Source: an uncultured Eubacteriales bacterium (GTDB lineage Bacteria; Bacillota; Clostridia; Oscillospirales; Oscillospiraceae). Taken from it: a stretch of DNA of 42,588 nucleotides. The DNA is taken from NCBI GenBank assembly GCA_900546485.1, contig URDK01000011.1:1-42588 (forward strand), read 5' to 3'. Below, piece after piece: positions 8,028 through 16,355 of this stretch (the first letter of the stretch is position 1; each line of letters opens with the position of its first letter). The notes beneath the pieces were generated by a model. That model was not told where the DNA came from. It made no database searches and saw only the letters and a program-made list of their open reading frames with translations. The position numbers were made by a program, and so were the translations under genes.

Positions 8028-8612
8028 TCATGTTTCGTCAAGGCAATCCGGAGAGCATTTAGGTATGAATGAGATGAGGGCCTCCGTGTCAGCATATTTT
8101 ATCAAAAACCCGAAGATCTCCATAGTCTGGAGTATCTCTCGCTCTCCATATTTTCCCTTTGCGTGGCTGATGAGGATGTACGACATTAGTCTTTCCACAG
8201 TGTCTGTACTGGTCTCGTCCAGAAGGGCGTACACGGCATGCGAGCCGAATCCGGGGGACCTGAATTTGAAATACGGATTCGCCATGAAATACAGGAACAG
8301 CATGTACTCAAACTGGCATTCCACATACTCAAGGGCCTCGCCCGGGGCAGGGCTTATCTTGTAAGTCTGATAGTCGCTGATCGCCATCAGTGTGCCTCTG
8401 CGCAGCTCATACTCGTCTGCGTTCACGGTTATCGTACCGGTGCCGCTTTTTATAAATATCAGCGTCGTGCTGTCATTCTGCCTGAGAGAGGTCTCGACCG
8501 TAGCGGTCCGAAGCGCGGCCTTTATAGCAGTACGCGACTCTGCGTTGTCGCTGAAAAAATAGTCCATGCTTGTCATTGGCTGAGTGAAGCCTTCAATTTT
8601 CTTCCTTGCCAC
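8028..8612 (-). CDS. Cupin-fold sensor-like protein without DNA-binding domain
   Basis: 194 residues. It resembles the N-terminal sensor half of AraC-type regulators: a cupin-like core at about 45-90 (TTLIFIKSGTGTITVNADEY, RRGTLMAIS) followed by helices, and it stops where the HTH domain would begin. GTG start at 8612 has AAAGGAGG 8 bases upstream. It overlaps the end of the double-HTH AraC gene by 20 bases, so the two are translationally coupled. Its cupin part is similar in layout to that of its neighbour (FVTSGEGSITINGVEF). It may bind a bile acid or act as a partner or brake for the AraC protein; this is inference. The gene could also be a truncated regulator, but the clean stop and terminator argue for a settled gene. 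Confidence 0.6.
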   Translation of the reverse strand: MARKKIEGFTQPMTSMDYFFSDNAESRTAIKAALRTATVETSLRQNDSTTLIFIKSGTGTITVNADEYELRRGTLMAISDYQTYKISPAPGEALEYVECQFEYMLFLYFMANPYFKFRSPGFGSHAVYALLDETSTDTVERLMSYILISHAKGKYGEREILQTMEIFGFLIKYADTEALISFIPKCSPDCLDET

Positions 8613-9828
8613 GCTGTTTCCCTCCTTTCATCAGCCGAAATTCCGTCGGAGTCATTCCATTGACGCTTTTGAACGCTCTTGAAAAGACCTTCGACGAGTT
8701 GAAACCGACGCTCATCGAAATATCCAGGAGGGGCAGGTCCGTGTTCAGCAGCAGGGCCTCAGAATGCCGCACGCGGCAAAGCATTATGACGTACCTCACG
8801 CTCAGGCCGAAGAGCTCGCGGAACTTCTCGCTAAGCAGCGTCTCGGAAATGTACAGCTCCGCCGCTATGTTCTTCTGGGTTATAGGCTGGGCATATTTCG
8901 TCTGGATTATGCTCAGCGCGGAGATGACCGTTCTGCTGTTGACCATGCCGTAGTAGCCCTCGCCCGCGCACATGCGCATAAGGCGGTATTCGTTTGGAGA
9001 TACGCCCTTGAGCTTTTTGAACACCCGGTAGAACGAGGCCTCCGTGGAAAAACCCGAGTACGAGAGCAGATACGAGAGCGACACGTCCTCGAAGAACATG
9101 GCTCCCGTGGCTATGTTGATACGTATCCGGTCGAGCGACTGCTGAAAGTCCCGTCCGCTTATCTTGCGGAGCTCGTAGTTGAGCTGGGCTGGGGTGCAGC
9201 CGAACTCAGCCGCCACGCCGGCGGAGGTCAACGGCTCGCGGTAGTGCTCGGCTATATAGAGCACCGCCGTCCAGCCGAGGGGTCTCGGTTCCGGCTCCCT
9301 GCCCCGCTTGATACAGTCGCTGGTGAAGAAAACGACTATCTGTCCAAGCGTCGCGACCTTTATCATCGAGCTGCCCTGGCTGTACGAGTCGTTCTCCGCT
9401 TCAAATTCATTCAGCAGACGGCGAATGATGTCTATCTTCTCCTTGCGTACCTGCATCACAGGACGGGACTGCATGATGACCCGCGAGATTGGAGGCGACA
9501 TAGACTGCATGACAAGGTAAGACGAAAGCGGATAATCGTATACACAGAGCGAAAAGTTGAGCGTGCTGCCAAAGGCGGGCTCGATGGTATATGTGTGATA
9601 TGACTGCAGCCAGCACAAGCTGCCTTCGGAGAGAGCAAACTCCACGCCGTTGATCGTTATGCTCCCCTCACCGGAAGTTACAAACAGCACCAGAGACTCA
9701 TCCTCGGACATCGGAGGCATGGGCTCAGTTATCGAAAAGTGCTGCAGTTTAAGGAACTTGTCCTGGCTTACAAAAATACCGTTCACAGGTTTTTCCGATA
9801 TGCTTTTAGAGGGCAGCCATTTTTTCAT
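8593..9828 (-). CDS. AraC-family regulator with cupin domain and two tandem HTH domains
   Basis: 411 residues. Residues 1-130 carry a cupin-like sensor (LFVTSGEGSITINGVEF). Two AraC-type DNA-binding domains follow: about 185-285 (IAEHYREPLTSAGVAAEFGC..., SGFSTEASFYRVFKKLKGVSPNEYR) and about 300-405 (KYAQPITQKNIAAELYIS..., VGFNSSKVFSRAFKSVNGMTPTEFR). Ordinary AraC proteins have one such domain of about 100 residues. It is divergent from the bai operon; AraC-type regulators (BarA/BarB) are known next to bai operons, so it is the likely bile acid-responsive activator. The start ATG 9828 has GGGAG upstream. Confidence 0.82.
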   Translation of the reverse strand: MKKWLPSKSISEKPVNGIFVSQDKFLKLQHFSITEPMPPMSEDESLVLFVTSGEGSITINGVEFALSEGSLCWLQSYHTYTIEPAFGSTLNFSLCVYDYPLSSYLVMQSMSPPISRVIMQSRPVMQVRKEKIDIIRRLLNEFEAENDSYSQGSSMIKVATLGQIVVFFTSDCIKRGREPEPRPLGWTAVLYIAEHYREPLTSAGVAAEFGCTPAQLNYELRKISGRDFQQSLDRIRINIATGAMFFEDVSLSYLLSYSGFSTEASFYRVFKKLKGVSPNEYRLMRMCAGEGYYGMVNSRTVISALSIIQTKYAQPITQKNIAAELYISETLLSEKFRELFGLSVRYVIMLCRVRHSEALLLNTDLPLLDISMSVGFNSSKVFSRAFKSVNGMTPTEFRLMKGGKQRGKEEN

Positions 9829-10219
9829 TTTTCACTCCCTTACACGGCAAAGATGCGCACGCTTTTAAAATCTTCCGGCGGCTGCCGTACAGTTCTTGGT
9901 ACACGTGCGTATCCTCAAAAATGTTAATAATTGAACGAATTCGAAGCACATTTGTTGTCATTCCGTACATTTCGCACGATATTTCTACCCTAATATTGCT
10001 ATATTATGCACACTCCTGCTACACATCGATAGTATATTACTTGTTTTGTTCCTCCTTGTCAACAAATAATCAACGGCTTAGAGCCTCCCAATGAAAAAGT
10101 TTTGCTCACTTTTCACCCGCACTCCCCGGCTCGAATATGTTAACATTTTAGCAAAAGAGAAGTTTTGTGTAACAAACAGTGGGAAAGAGTACAAGGACGC
10201 TCGGGGAGGTATGATAAAT
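9829..10219. promoter_or_regulatory. Divergent control region of the araC pair and the bai operon
   Basis: 391 bases without a gene. Minus strand: consensus promoter TTGACA (10062-10057), 17 bases, TAATAT (10039-10034), for the araC unit with a leader of about 200 bases. Plus strand: motif ATATTATGCACA at 10001-10012 shared with baiF, giving a -10 TATTAT without a -35. Two direct copies of CCGTACA(G/T)TTC at 9885-9895 and 9963-9973 lie upstream, the second just outside the missing -35, a classical activator position. The baiB leader would be about 200 bases long, and the promoters overlap back to back. Confidence 0.55.
10001..10012 (+). promoter_or_regulatory. bai operon promoter core shared with baiF
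   Basis: ATATTATGCACA, identical to the baiF upstream motif in the same orientation relative to the gene. Includes a -10-like TATTAT; no recognisable -35. Confidence 0.45.
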
Positions 10220-11746
10220 ATGGCCGAAACAGTTCGTCTCAACAAGTATAATCGCAGTTCCAGCGATTTTGTCACGCCCGGTATGCAGCTGCACTACGTG
10301 GCACAGGTAAAACCCGATGAAACCGCGGCAATAGTGGTCCATAAGGACTGGCAGGAAGAACGCATAAGCTGGAGCGAACTGGACAAGCTCTCGAGCCGAA
10401 TTGCCTGGATGCTCATGGACAAGGGCGTTGGACAAAACAGCACCGTCCTGGTCTCCTACCCCAACACGATAGAGCATATTGCGGCGAACTTCGCCATCTG
10501 GAAGACCGGTGCCTGCTACATGCCCATCTCCTGGCGCACCCCGCCGGAGGAACTGCTCGAGCTGCAAAAGCTGCTCTGCCCGTCCGCGGCCCTCACCGAC
10601 ATAGACGTGACGGAGACGATGTTCAAGTGCGGCATGAGCGAACTGGCCGAGGCCTGTGCCGGATATCCGGATGAGATGCCCCCCGACGTCATATCCAATC
10701 CCAACATAATAAACGCTTCCGGCGGCTCCACCGGCAAGCCCAAGCTGATACGCCAGAACATCCCCTGCGGTCACTCCGACCTCTCGCTTTCAAGCTGGTT
10801 CGAAGTGAGCGGCATGAAGATGGACCAGACACAGCTCCTCTGCGGCCCGCTCTTCCACGGCGCTCCGCACATCGCGGCCATGAACGGTATATTCGCCGGC
10901 GGCACTCTGGTGCTCCCGCAGAGCCTGTGCCCCGAGTTCCTTATCGACTGCATCGAAAAATACGACATAAAGTTTTTGCAGACCGTCCCCACGCTCATGC
11001 ACCGCATGATCAAGATACCGGGCCTCAAAAAGGAGAGCTTCGCCGGTATGGAGGCTCTGTGCCACACCGGCGGCGTCTGCTCCGAGTGGCTCAAGCGCGC
11101 ATGGCTCCAGCTGATCTCCCCCGAGAAGCTCTACGAAATGTATTCGATGACCGAGGTCATCGGCATGTGCGCGATACGCGGCGACGAATGGCTCAAGCAC
11201 CCCGGCAGCGTCGGGCAGCCCAAATACGGCAGCAAGATCTCCATCCGCGACTCCGAGGGCAACGAGCTCGCACCCTTTGAAATAGGCAACATCTTCATGT
11301 CCCCCCCGGCCGGTCACTTCTACACCGAGTACATAAACGAAAAGCCCCTGGACACCAAGGGCGACAACTTCCGCAGCGTGGGCGACATGGGCTATGTTGA
11401 CAATGAGAACTACCTCTATTTCTCCGACAGGCGCTGCGACATGATAGTGACCGGCGGTGAAAATGTGTTCGCCGCGGAAGTGGAAAACGCCCTGCTGCGC
11501 AATCTGCACGTACTCGACGCTGTCATAGTCGGCATCCCCGATCCCGAGTGGGGCCGCAGGATACACGCGGTTCTCGAGACCGACGGCGAGCTCGATGTTG
11601 CGTCTATCAAGGAATTCCTTAAGAACTATCTCGTACCCTACAAGATTCCCAAGACTTTCGAGATCGTAAAGCGCATCCCCCGTCTCGACAACGGCAAGGT
11701 CGCAAGGGAAGCGATTCTTAAAGACTGTATCTCCCGCGGCGTTTGA
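10220..11746 (+). CDS. baiB: Bile acid-CoA ligase BaiB
   Basis: 508 residues, ANL-superfamily adenylating enzyme. It forms the CoA thioester of the C24 carboxyl of the bile acid using ATP, the entry step of 7-dehydroxylation. Near-continuous resemblance to C. scindens BaiB: NFVTPG-like SDFVTPGMQL, the phosphate loop ASGGSTGKPK (about 165-175), GPLFHGAPH, CHTGGVCS, the YSMTE motif (about 308), GGENVF (about 411) and the C-terminal NGKVARE with the catalytic Lys (about 491). ATG 10220 was chosen because GGGGAGGT ends 9 bases before it; the ATG at 10211 is too close, and one at 10091 would add 43 residues that BaiB lacks. First gene of a co-directional run to 27905. Confidence 0.93.
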   Translation: MAETVRLNKYNRSSSDFVTPGMQLHYVAQVKPDETAAIVVHKDWQEERISWSELDKLSSRIAWMLMDKGVGQNSTVLVSYPNTIEHIAANFAIWKTGACYMPISWRTPPEELLELQKLLCPSAALTDIDVTETMFKCGMSELAEACAGYPDEMPPDVISNPNIINASGGSTGKPKLIRQNIPCGHSDLSLSSWFEVSGMKMDQTQLLCGPLFHGAPHIAAMNGIFAGGTLVLPQSLCPEFLIDCIEKYDIKFLQTVPTLMHRMIKIPGLKKESFAGMEALCHTGGVCSEWLKRAWLQLISPEKLYEMYSMTEVIGMCAIRGDEWLKHPGSVGQPKYGSKISIRDSEGNELAPFEIGNIFMSPPAGHFYTEYINEKPLDTKGDNFRSVGDMGYVDNENYLYFSDRRCDMIVTGGENVFAAEVENALLRNLHVLDAVIVGIPDPEWGRRIHAVLETDGELDVASIKEFLKNYLVPYKIPKTFEIVKRIPRLDNGKVAREAILKDCISRGV

Positions 11747-11809
11747 GATTTGAATCTCGGCCGTCCGCATTATTAAATAAGCTAAAATTTTTTAGAAGGA
11801 GAGAGTCAA

Positions 11810-13729
11810 GTGAGCTACGAAGCACTGTTTAATCCCATCAAGATCCGCGGGCTGGAGCTGAAGAACAGAGTTGTTCTCCCCGGCATGAACACCAAGATGG
11901 TCATCAAGAAGCACGGTATAGGCGAGGACATGATAGCCTATCACGTCGCCAAGGCCAAGGCCGGCTGCGCCCTGAACATTTTCGAGGTCGCCGCTGTCTG
12001 TCCCGAGCCGCACGCCTATATGTACATGGGCCTGTACACCGACAAGGACGTCGAGGAACTCCGCAAGCTCACCGACGCCGTGCATGAGGTCGGCGGCCTC
12101 ATGGGCATCCAGCTCTGGCACGGCGGCTTCACGCCCCAGCTCTTCTTCGACGAGAGCAACAAGCTCGAGACTCCCGACACCTGCACCGTCGAGCGTCTGC
12201 AGGAGATAGAGAAGCAGTTCGGCCAGGCCGCCAAGCGCGCCGTCGATGCTGGTTTCGACGTTGTCGAGTTCCACGCTGCCCACAGCTATCTCCCCCACGA
12301 GCTGCTCAGCCCCGGCACCAACCACCGCACCGACGAGTACGGCGGGAGCTTCGAGAACCGCTGCCGTTTCGCCTGGAACTGCATCAAGGAGATCCGCGCC
12401 AACATTCCCGACACCATGCCCATCTTCATGCGCGTCGACGCCATCGATGAGCTGATGCCCGAGGTCATGAGCGAGCAGGAGATCGTTGACTTCATCAACC
12501 GCAGCGCCGAGCTCGGTGTCGACGCCGTCGACCTCTCCCGTGGCAACTCCATGAGCTTCGCCACCGTTTACGAGGTTCCGCCTTATCCGCTGGAGCCCGG
12601 CTTCAACATGGGCAACATCGCGAAGATAAAGTCCCAGGTCAACATCCCCGTCATGGGCGTCGGCCGCGTCAACACTCCGGAACTCGCCAACCAGCTCATC
12701 GCCGATGGCAAGGTCGACATGGTCGGCATCGGCCGCGGCCAGATAACCGATCCCCAGTGGGTCAAGAAGGCCCAGGAAGGTCACCCCGAGCTCATCCGCA
12801 AGTGCATCGGCTGCGACCAGGGCTGCTATGACGCCGTCATCGACCCGCGCTTCAAGACCATCACCTGCACCCGCAACCCGCTGGCCTGCCTCGAGTACAA
12901 GGGTCTGTCCAAGGCTGAGACCCCGAAGAAGGTCATGATCATCGGCGGCGGCATGGGCGGCATGCTCGCGGCTGAGATACTCAAGGCCCGCGGCCACGAG
13001 CCCGTCATCTACGAAGCCGACAGCAAGCTCGGCGGCCAGTTCCTGCTCGCGGGCGTCGCTCCCCAGAAGGGCGAGATGACCGCCGCTGCCGAGTGGGAGG
13101 CCAAGGAAGTCGAGCGCATGGGCATTGAGGTTCACCTGAACACCACTGTCACCCCCGAGCTCATTGCCGAGGTCAAGCCCGACGAAGTCATCGTCGCCAT
13201 CGGCTCCGACTACGTTGTCCCCGCCTCCATCCCCGGCGCTGAGACCGCTTACCATCAGTACCAGGTCGTCAAGGGTGAGGTCAAGCTCTCCGGCAACGTC
13301 TGCGTCGTCGGCTGCGGCAGCGTCGGCAGCGAGGTCGCCATGATACTCGCCGCCCAGGGCTGCAAGGTCACCGTCATGGAGAAGAAGGGCGTCGGCAACG
13401 ACATGACCATGCTGCGCAAGATGTTCCTCAAGCCTCAGCTCAAGGGCTTCGGCATCACCGGCATGAGCGGCACCACCGTGCTCGGCATTGAGAACGGCAA
13501 GAAGGTCCACTACGTCATCACCGACAGGAAGACCAAGGAGACTACTCAGGGTTCCGCCGACTTCGACGCCGTCGTCATCTGCATGGGCATCACCGCCCGT
13601 CCGAGCGATGCTCTCCAGGCCAAGTGCGCTGAGCTCGGCATTCCTGCCCACGTCATCGGCGACGCCAAGCAGGCCCGCACCGCCCTCTGGGCCACCCGCG
13701 AGGCCGCCGAAGTCGCGATGGAGATATAA
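11810..13729 (+). CDS. baiCD: BaiCD, NADH-dependent 3-oxo-delta4-cholenoyl-CoA oxidoreductase
   Basis: 639 residues, the length of C. scindens BaiCD, with close similarity from MSYEALFNPIKIRGLELKNR to the C-terminus. It is an FMN TIM barrel of the old yellow enzyme/2,4-dienoyl-CoA reductase type (about 1-320, with VEFHAAHSYLPHELLSP and DEYGGS). A 4Fe-4S cluster is bound by Cys332/335/339 and about 353 (CIGCDQGC), and a FAD/NAD(P)H module follows (GGGMGG about 379; VVGCGSVGSE). Known role: introduces the C4-C5 double bond in the oxidative arm and removes it in the reductive arm. GTG start at 11810 with AAGGAGAG upstream. Confidence 0.93.
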   Translation: MSYEALFNPIKIRGLELKNRVVLPGMNTKMVIKKHGIGEDMIAYHVAKAKAGCALNIFEVAAVCPEPHAYMYMGLYTDKDVEELRKLTDAVHEVGGLMGIQLWHGGFTPQLFFDESNKLETPDTCTVERLQEIEKQFGQAAKRAVDAGFDVVEFHAAHSYLPHELLSPGTNHRTDEYGGSFENRCRFAWNCIKEIRANIPDTMPIFMRVDAIDELMPEVMSEQEIVDFINRSAELGVDAVDLSRGNSMSFATVYEVPPYPLEPGFNMGNIAKIKSQVNIPVMGVGRVNTPELANQLIADGKVDMVGIGRGQITDPQWVKKAQEGHPELIRKCIGCDQGCYDAVIDPRFKTITCTRNPLACLEYKGLSKAETPKKVMIIGGGMGGMLAAEILKARGHEPVIYEADSKLGGQFLLAGVAPQKGEMTAAAEWEAKEVERMGIEVHLNTTVTPELIAEVKPDEVIVAIGSDYVVPASIPGAETAYHQYQVVKGEVKLSGNVCVVGCGSVGSEVAMILAAQGCKVTVMEKKGVGNDMTMLRKMFLKPQLKGFGITGMSGTTVLGIENGKKVHYVITDRKTKETTQGSADFDAVVICMGITARPSDALQAKCAELGIPAHVIGDAKQARTALWATREAAEVAMEI

Positions 13730-13795
13730 GCGAGTAACCGCGAAATAAGAGATATAAGCAGAGAGAAATAAGAGAGATTAGGAGACACACCTGAA

Positions 13796-15709
13796 ATGAC
13801 CTACGAGAAACTGTTTTCCCCCATCAAGCTGCGTGGTCTTGAGCTCAAGAACCGCGTGCTCATGCCCGGCATGGACACCAAGTTTGCTCACGACCACATC
13901 GGCGAGGAGGTTATCGCCTATCACCTGGAGCGTGTCCGTGGTGGCTGCGCACTCAACATGTTTGAGTGCACAGCCGTCCACATCACCTCCCGGTCGAGGA
14001 TGAACTTCGGCCTCTACAACGAAGAGCAGCGCGACGAGTTTAAGAAGCTCACCAGCGCCGTTCACGAGGCCGGCGGCAGGATTGGTGTACAGCTGCTCCA
14101 CTGCGGCTTTGTTTATCGCCCCTTCCTCTACGAGGGCGTCCGTTGCCTCGACGTCAACAACATGACTCAGGCCGACATTGACGAGATCGTCGCCGCGTTC
14201 GGCAAGAGCGCCGCGCTCGCAGTCGAGGCCGGCTTCGACACCGTCGAGTTCCACGCCGCCCACACCTATCTGGCTCACGAATTCCTCTCCGCGGGCATCA
14301 ACCACCGCACCGACGCCTACGGCGGCAGCCTTGAAAACCGCGCGCGCTTCGCTCTCGAGTGCATAGCCGAGATGCGCCGCAACATGCCGGAAGACATGCC
14401 TCTGCTCATGCGCGTCGACGTTCAGGACGACTACCTCGAAAACGGCCTGACCATAGATGATGTGGCCGCGTTCGTAAACATGGCCGCCGACGCAGGTGTG
14501 GATCTCGCCGACGTTTCCCGCGGCAACATTCTCTCCTTTGCCAACGTGTACGAGGTGCCGCCTATCAACCTGCCCCAGGGTCTTAACATCGAGCTCATCG
14601 GCGAGCTCAAGAGCAAGGTCAAGATGCCTGTCGCCACTGTCGGCCGCATAATCGACCCCGCCATGGCGGAGAAAGCCCTCGAGGAGGGCAAGGCCGATAT
14701 GGTCGCCATCGGACGCGCGCAGATCGCGGACCCCGAGTGGTGCGTAAAGGCGATGCGCGGCGACAGCGACAAGATAGTAAAGTGCATCGGCTGCCTCCAG
14801 GGCTGCTACGACGCCGTCACCCTGCCCGACCGCGCGCACATAACCTGCCTGCGCAACCCGATGTGCGGCCGCGAAAGCAAACCCGTTCCCGTCGCCAAGC
14901 GCCCGCTGCACGTCATGGTCATAGGCGGCGGCATGGGCGGCATGGTCACCGCAAGGTATCTCAAGCAGCTCGGCCACGAGCCCGAGATATTTGAAACCAG
15001 CGACTCCCTCGGCGGCCAGTTTGTTCTCGCCGGCAGGGCCCCCCACAAGGAGGAGATCCTTGAAGCCGACATCTGGGAGCAGAAGGCCATTCTGGGCATG
15101 GGAATTCCCGTTCACCTGAACACCACCGTCACCCCCGAGCTCATCACCAAGCTCAAGCCCGACGCCGTCATCTGCGCCATCGGCGCCGTTCCCCTGATGC
15201 CGAACATTCCCGGCCGCGACCTGCCCAACGTGTGCAACGCGCACGAGGTGCTTGCCGGGGACGTCACTCCGAGCGGCAACGTCGTCGTCATCGGCGGCGC
15301 CAGCGTCGGCGTTGAGGTCGCCGAGTACCTGGCCGAGCGCGGTGCTCACGTCACGGTCATTGAGATGCGCAACAAGCCCGGCATCGGCTACGGCCCGCTG
15401 CGCCGCAAGTTCGTCAAGAAGAACCTCTTTGAGTACGGCATAAACTTCGTCGGCGAGGCCAAGTGCGAGGAGATACGCGCAGACAGCGTCGTCTACTCCA
15501 AGAATGACAAAACCGTCACCGTCCCCTGCGACACCGCGGTTATCTCCGTTGGTTCCAGGAGCCGTGACTCCAGCGACATCGTGTCCGCCTGCAAGAAGCT
15601 CGGCATCTTCTGCCGCGTCATCGGCGACGCCAAGAACGTCGGCAACGCGCTCGACGCGACCACCGACGGCATGGACGCCATCTACGAGCTTCTCGCGGAA
15701 AACGCCTGA
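13796..15709 (+). CDS. Second BaiCD-like flavin/Fe-S enoate oxidoreductase
   Basis: 637 residues, co-linear with the preceding BaiCD: TYEKLFSPIKLRGLELKNR, VEFHAAHTYLAHEFLS, Fe-S cysteines Cys330/333/337 (CIGCLQGCYDAV), GGGMGGM and a second Rossmann motif (VVIGGASVGVE). It therefore has the same FMN, 4Fe-4S and FAD/NAD layout. It departs from BaiCD in the substrate-facing stretch after GIQLWHGGF (here GVQLLHCGF) and in many other places, so it is an old paralogue rather than a recent copy. It may act on another stereoisomer or double bond (for example delta4 of a 7beta or 5alpha series); inference. ATG 13796 has GGAG 11 bases upstream. Confidence 0.85.
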   Translation: MTYEKLFSPIKLRGLELKNRVLMPGMDTKFAHDHIGEEVIAYHLERVRGGCALNMFECTAVHITSRSRMNFGLYNEEQRDEFKKLTSAVHEAGGRIGVQLLHCGFVYRPFLYEGVRCLDVNNMTQADIDEIVAAFGKSAALAVEAGFDTVEFHAAHTYLAHEFLSAGINHRTDAYGGSLENRARFALECIAEMRRNMPEDMPLLMRVDVQDDYLENGLTIDDVAAFVNMAADAGVDLADVSRGNILSFANVYEVPPINLPQGLNIELIGELKSKVKMPVATVGRIIDPAMAEKALEEGKADMVAIGRAQIADPEWCVKAMRGDSDKIVKCIGCLQGCYDAVTLPDRAHITCLRNPMCGRESKPVPVAKRPLHVMVIGGGMGGMVTARYLKQLGHEPEIFETSDSLGGQFVLAGRAPHKEEILEADIWEQKAILGMGIPVHLNTTVTPELITKLKPDAVICAIGAVPLMPNIPGRDLPNVCNAHEVLAGDVTPSGNVVVIGGASVGVEVAEYLAERGAHVTVIEMRNKPGIGYGPLRRKFVKKNLFEYGINFVGEAKCEEIRADSVVYSKNDKTVTVPCDTAVISVGSRSRDSSDIVSACKKLGIFCRVIGDAKNVGNALDATTDGMDAIYELLAENA

Positions 15710-15728
15710 AATTCATCAAGCTCCCGGC

Positions 15729-15756
15729 CGGCGCCGGTACTCAACAGCCGGCGCCG
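15729..15756 (+). other. Intraoperonic GC hairpin ahead of baiE
   Basis: Perfect 9-bp stem CGGCGCCGG/CCGGCGCCG with a 10-base loop, without a following T-run. Possible RNA processing or 3'-stabilising element between the oxidoreductase genes and baiE. Confidence 0.5.
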
Positions 15757-15791
15757 CGAAAAATACGCACAAATTGACAGGAGGTACAGTC

Positions 15792-16313
15792 ATGACGATT
15801 GAAGAAAGACTCGAGGCCCTCGAAAAAGAGACTCAGAAGCTTCGTGACGTCATCGAGATCATGAACCTGAAGGGCAAGTATTTCCGCTGCCTCGACAGCA
15901 AGGACTGGGACGGACTTGAGACCACGTTCTCTCCCAACGTCTCCACTTCCTACTCCAACGGCAAGCTCGTGTTCCACGGCCCCAAGGAAGTCACGAACTA
16001 TTTCAAGAAGACCATGCCTGCCGAGATGATCAGCATGCACATGGGCCACACCCCCGAGATCACCGTCAACGACGACGGCACTGCCGTTGGCCGCTGGTAT
16101 CTCCAGGACAACCTCATCTTCACTGAGGGCAGCCCCTACGCCGGTGTCGGCATCCAGGGCGGCGCCTTCTACACCGACAAGTATGAGAAGATCGACGGCA
16201 AGTGGCTGATAGTGGACACCGGCTATGTACGCATCTATGAGGAGAGCTTCAAGCGTCCTCAGACCCGTATGACGGCCAACATGCACGCCAAGAAGGAAGA
16301 AAAGGCTGAATAA
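15792..16313 (+). CDS. baiE: Bile acid 7alpha-dehydratase BaiE
   Basis: 173 residues, NTF2/SnoaL fold. Close to C. scindens BaiE over the whole length (LKGKYFRCLDSKDWD, STSYSNGKLVFHGPKEVT, SMHMGHTPEIT, GGAFYTDKYEKIDGKW, GYVRIYEE). The active-site residues are in place at the published positions: Tyr30, Asp35, His83, Asp106, and Arg147 (Arg146 in BaiE, shifted by a one-residue insertion). It removes the 7alpha-hydroxyl as water from the 3-oxo-delta4 intermediate, the rate-limiting step. AGGAGG lies 7 bases before ATG 15792. Confidence 0.96.
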   Translation: MTIEERLEALEKETQKLRDVIEIMNLKGKYFRCLDSKDWDGLETTFSPNVSTSYSNGKLVFHGPKEVTNYFKKTMPAEMISMHMGHTPEITVNDDGTAVGRWYLQDNLIFTEGSPYAGVGIQGGAFYTDKYEKIDGKWLIVDTGYVRIYEESFKRPQTRMTANMHAKKEEKAE

Positions 16314-16355
16314 GCGCACATTTAAAAATATTGTATATAGAAAGGAACGTATATC

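Noticed and set aside
10091..10219. 43-residue N-terminal extension of BaiB
   Set aside because: In frame, but without a ribosome site, absent from BaiB relatives in memory, and the best Shine-Dalgarno sits before ATG 10220.
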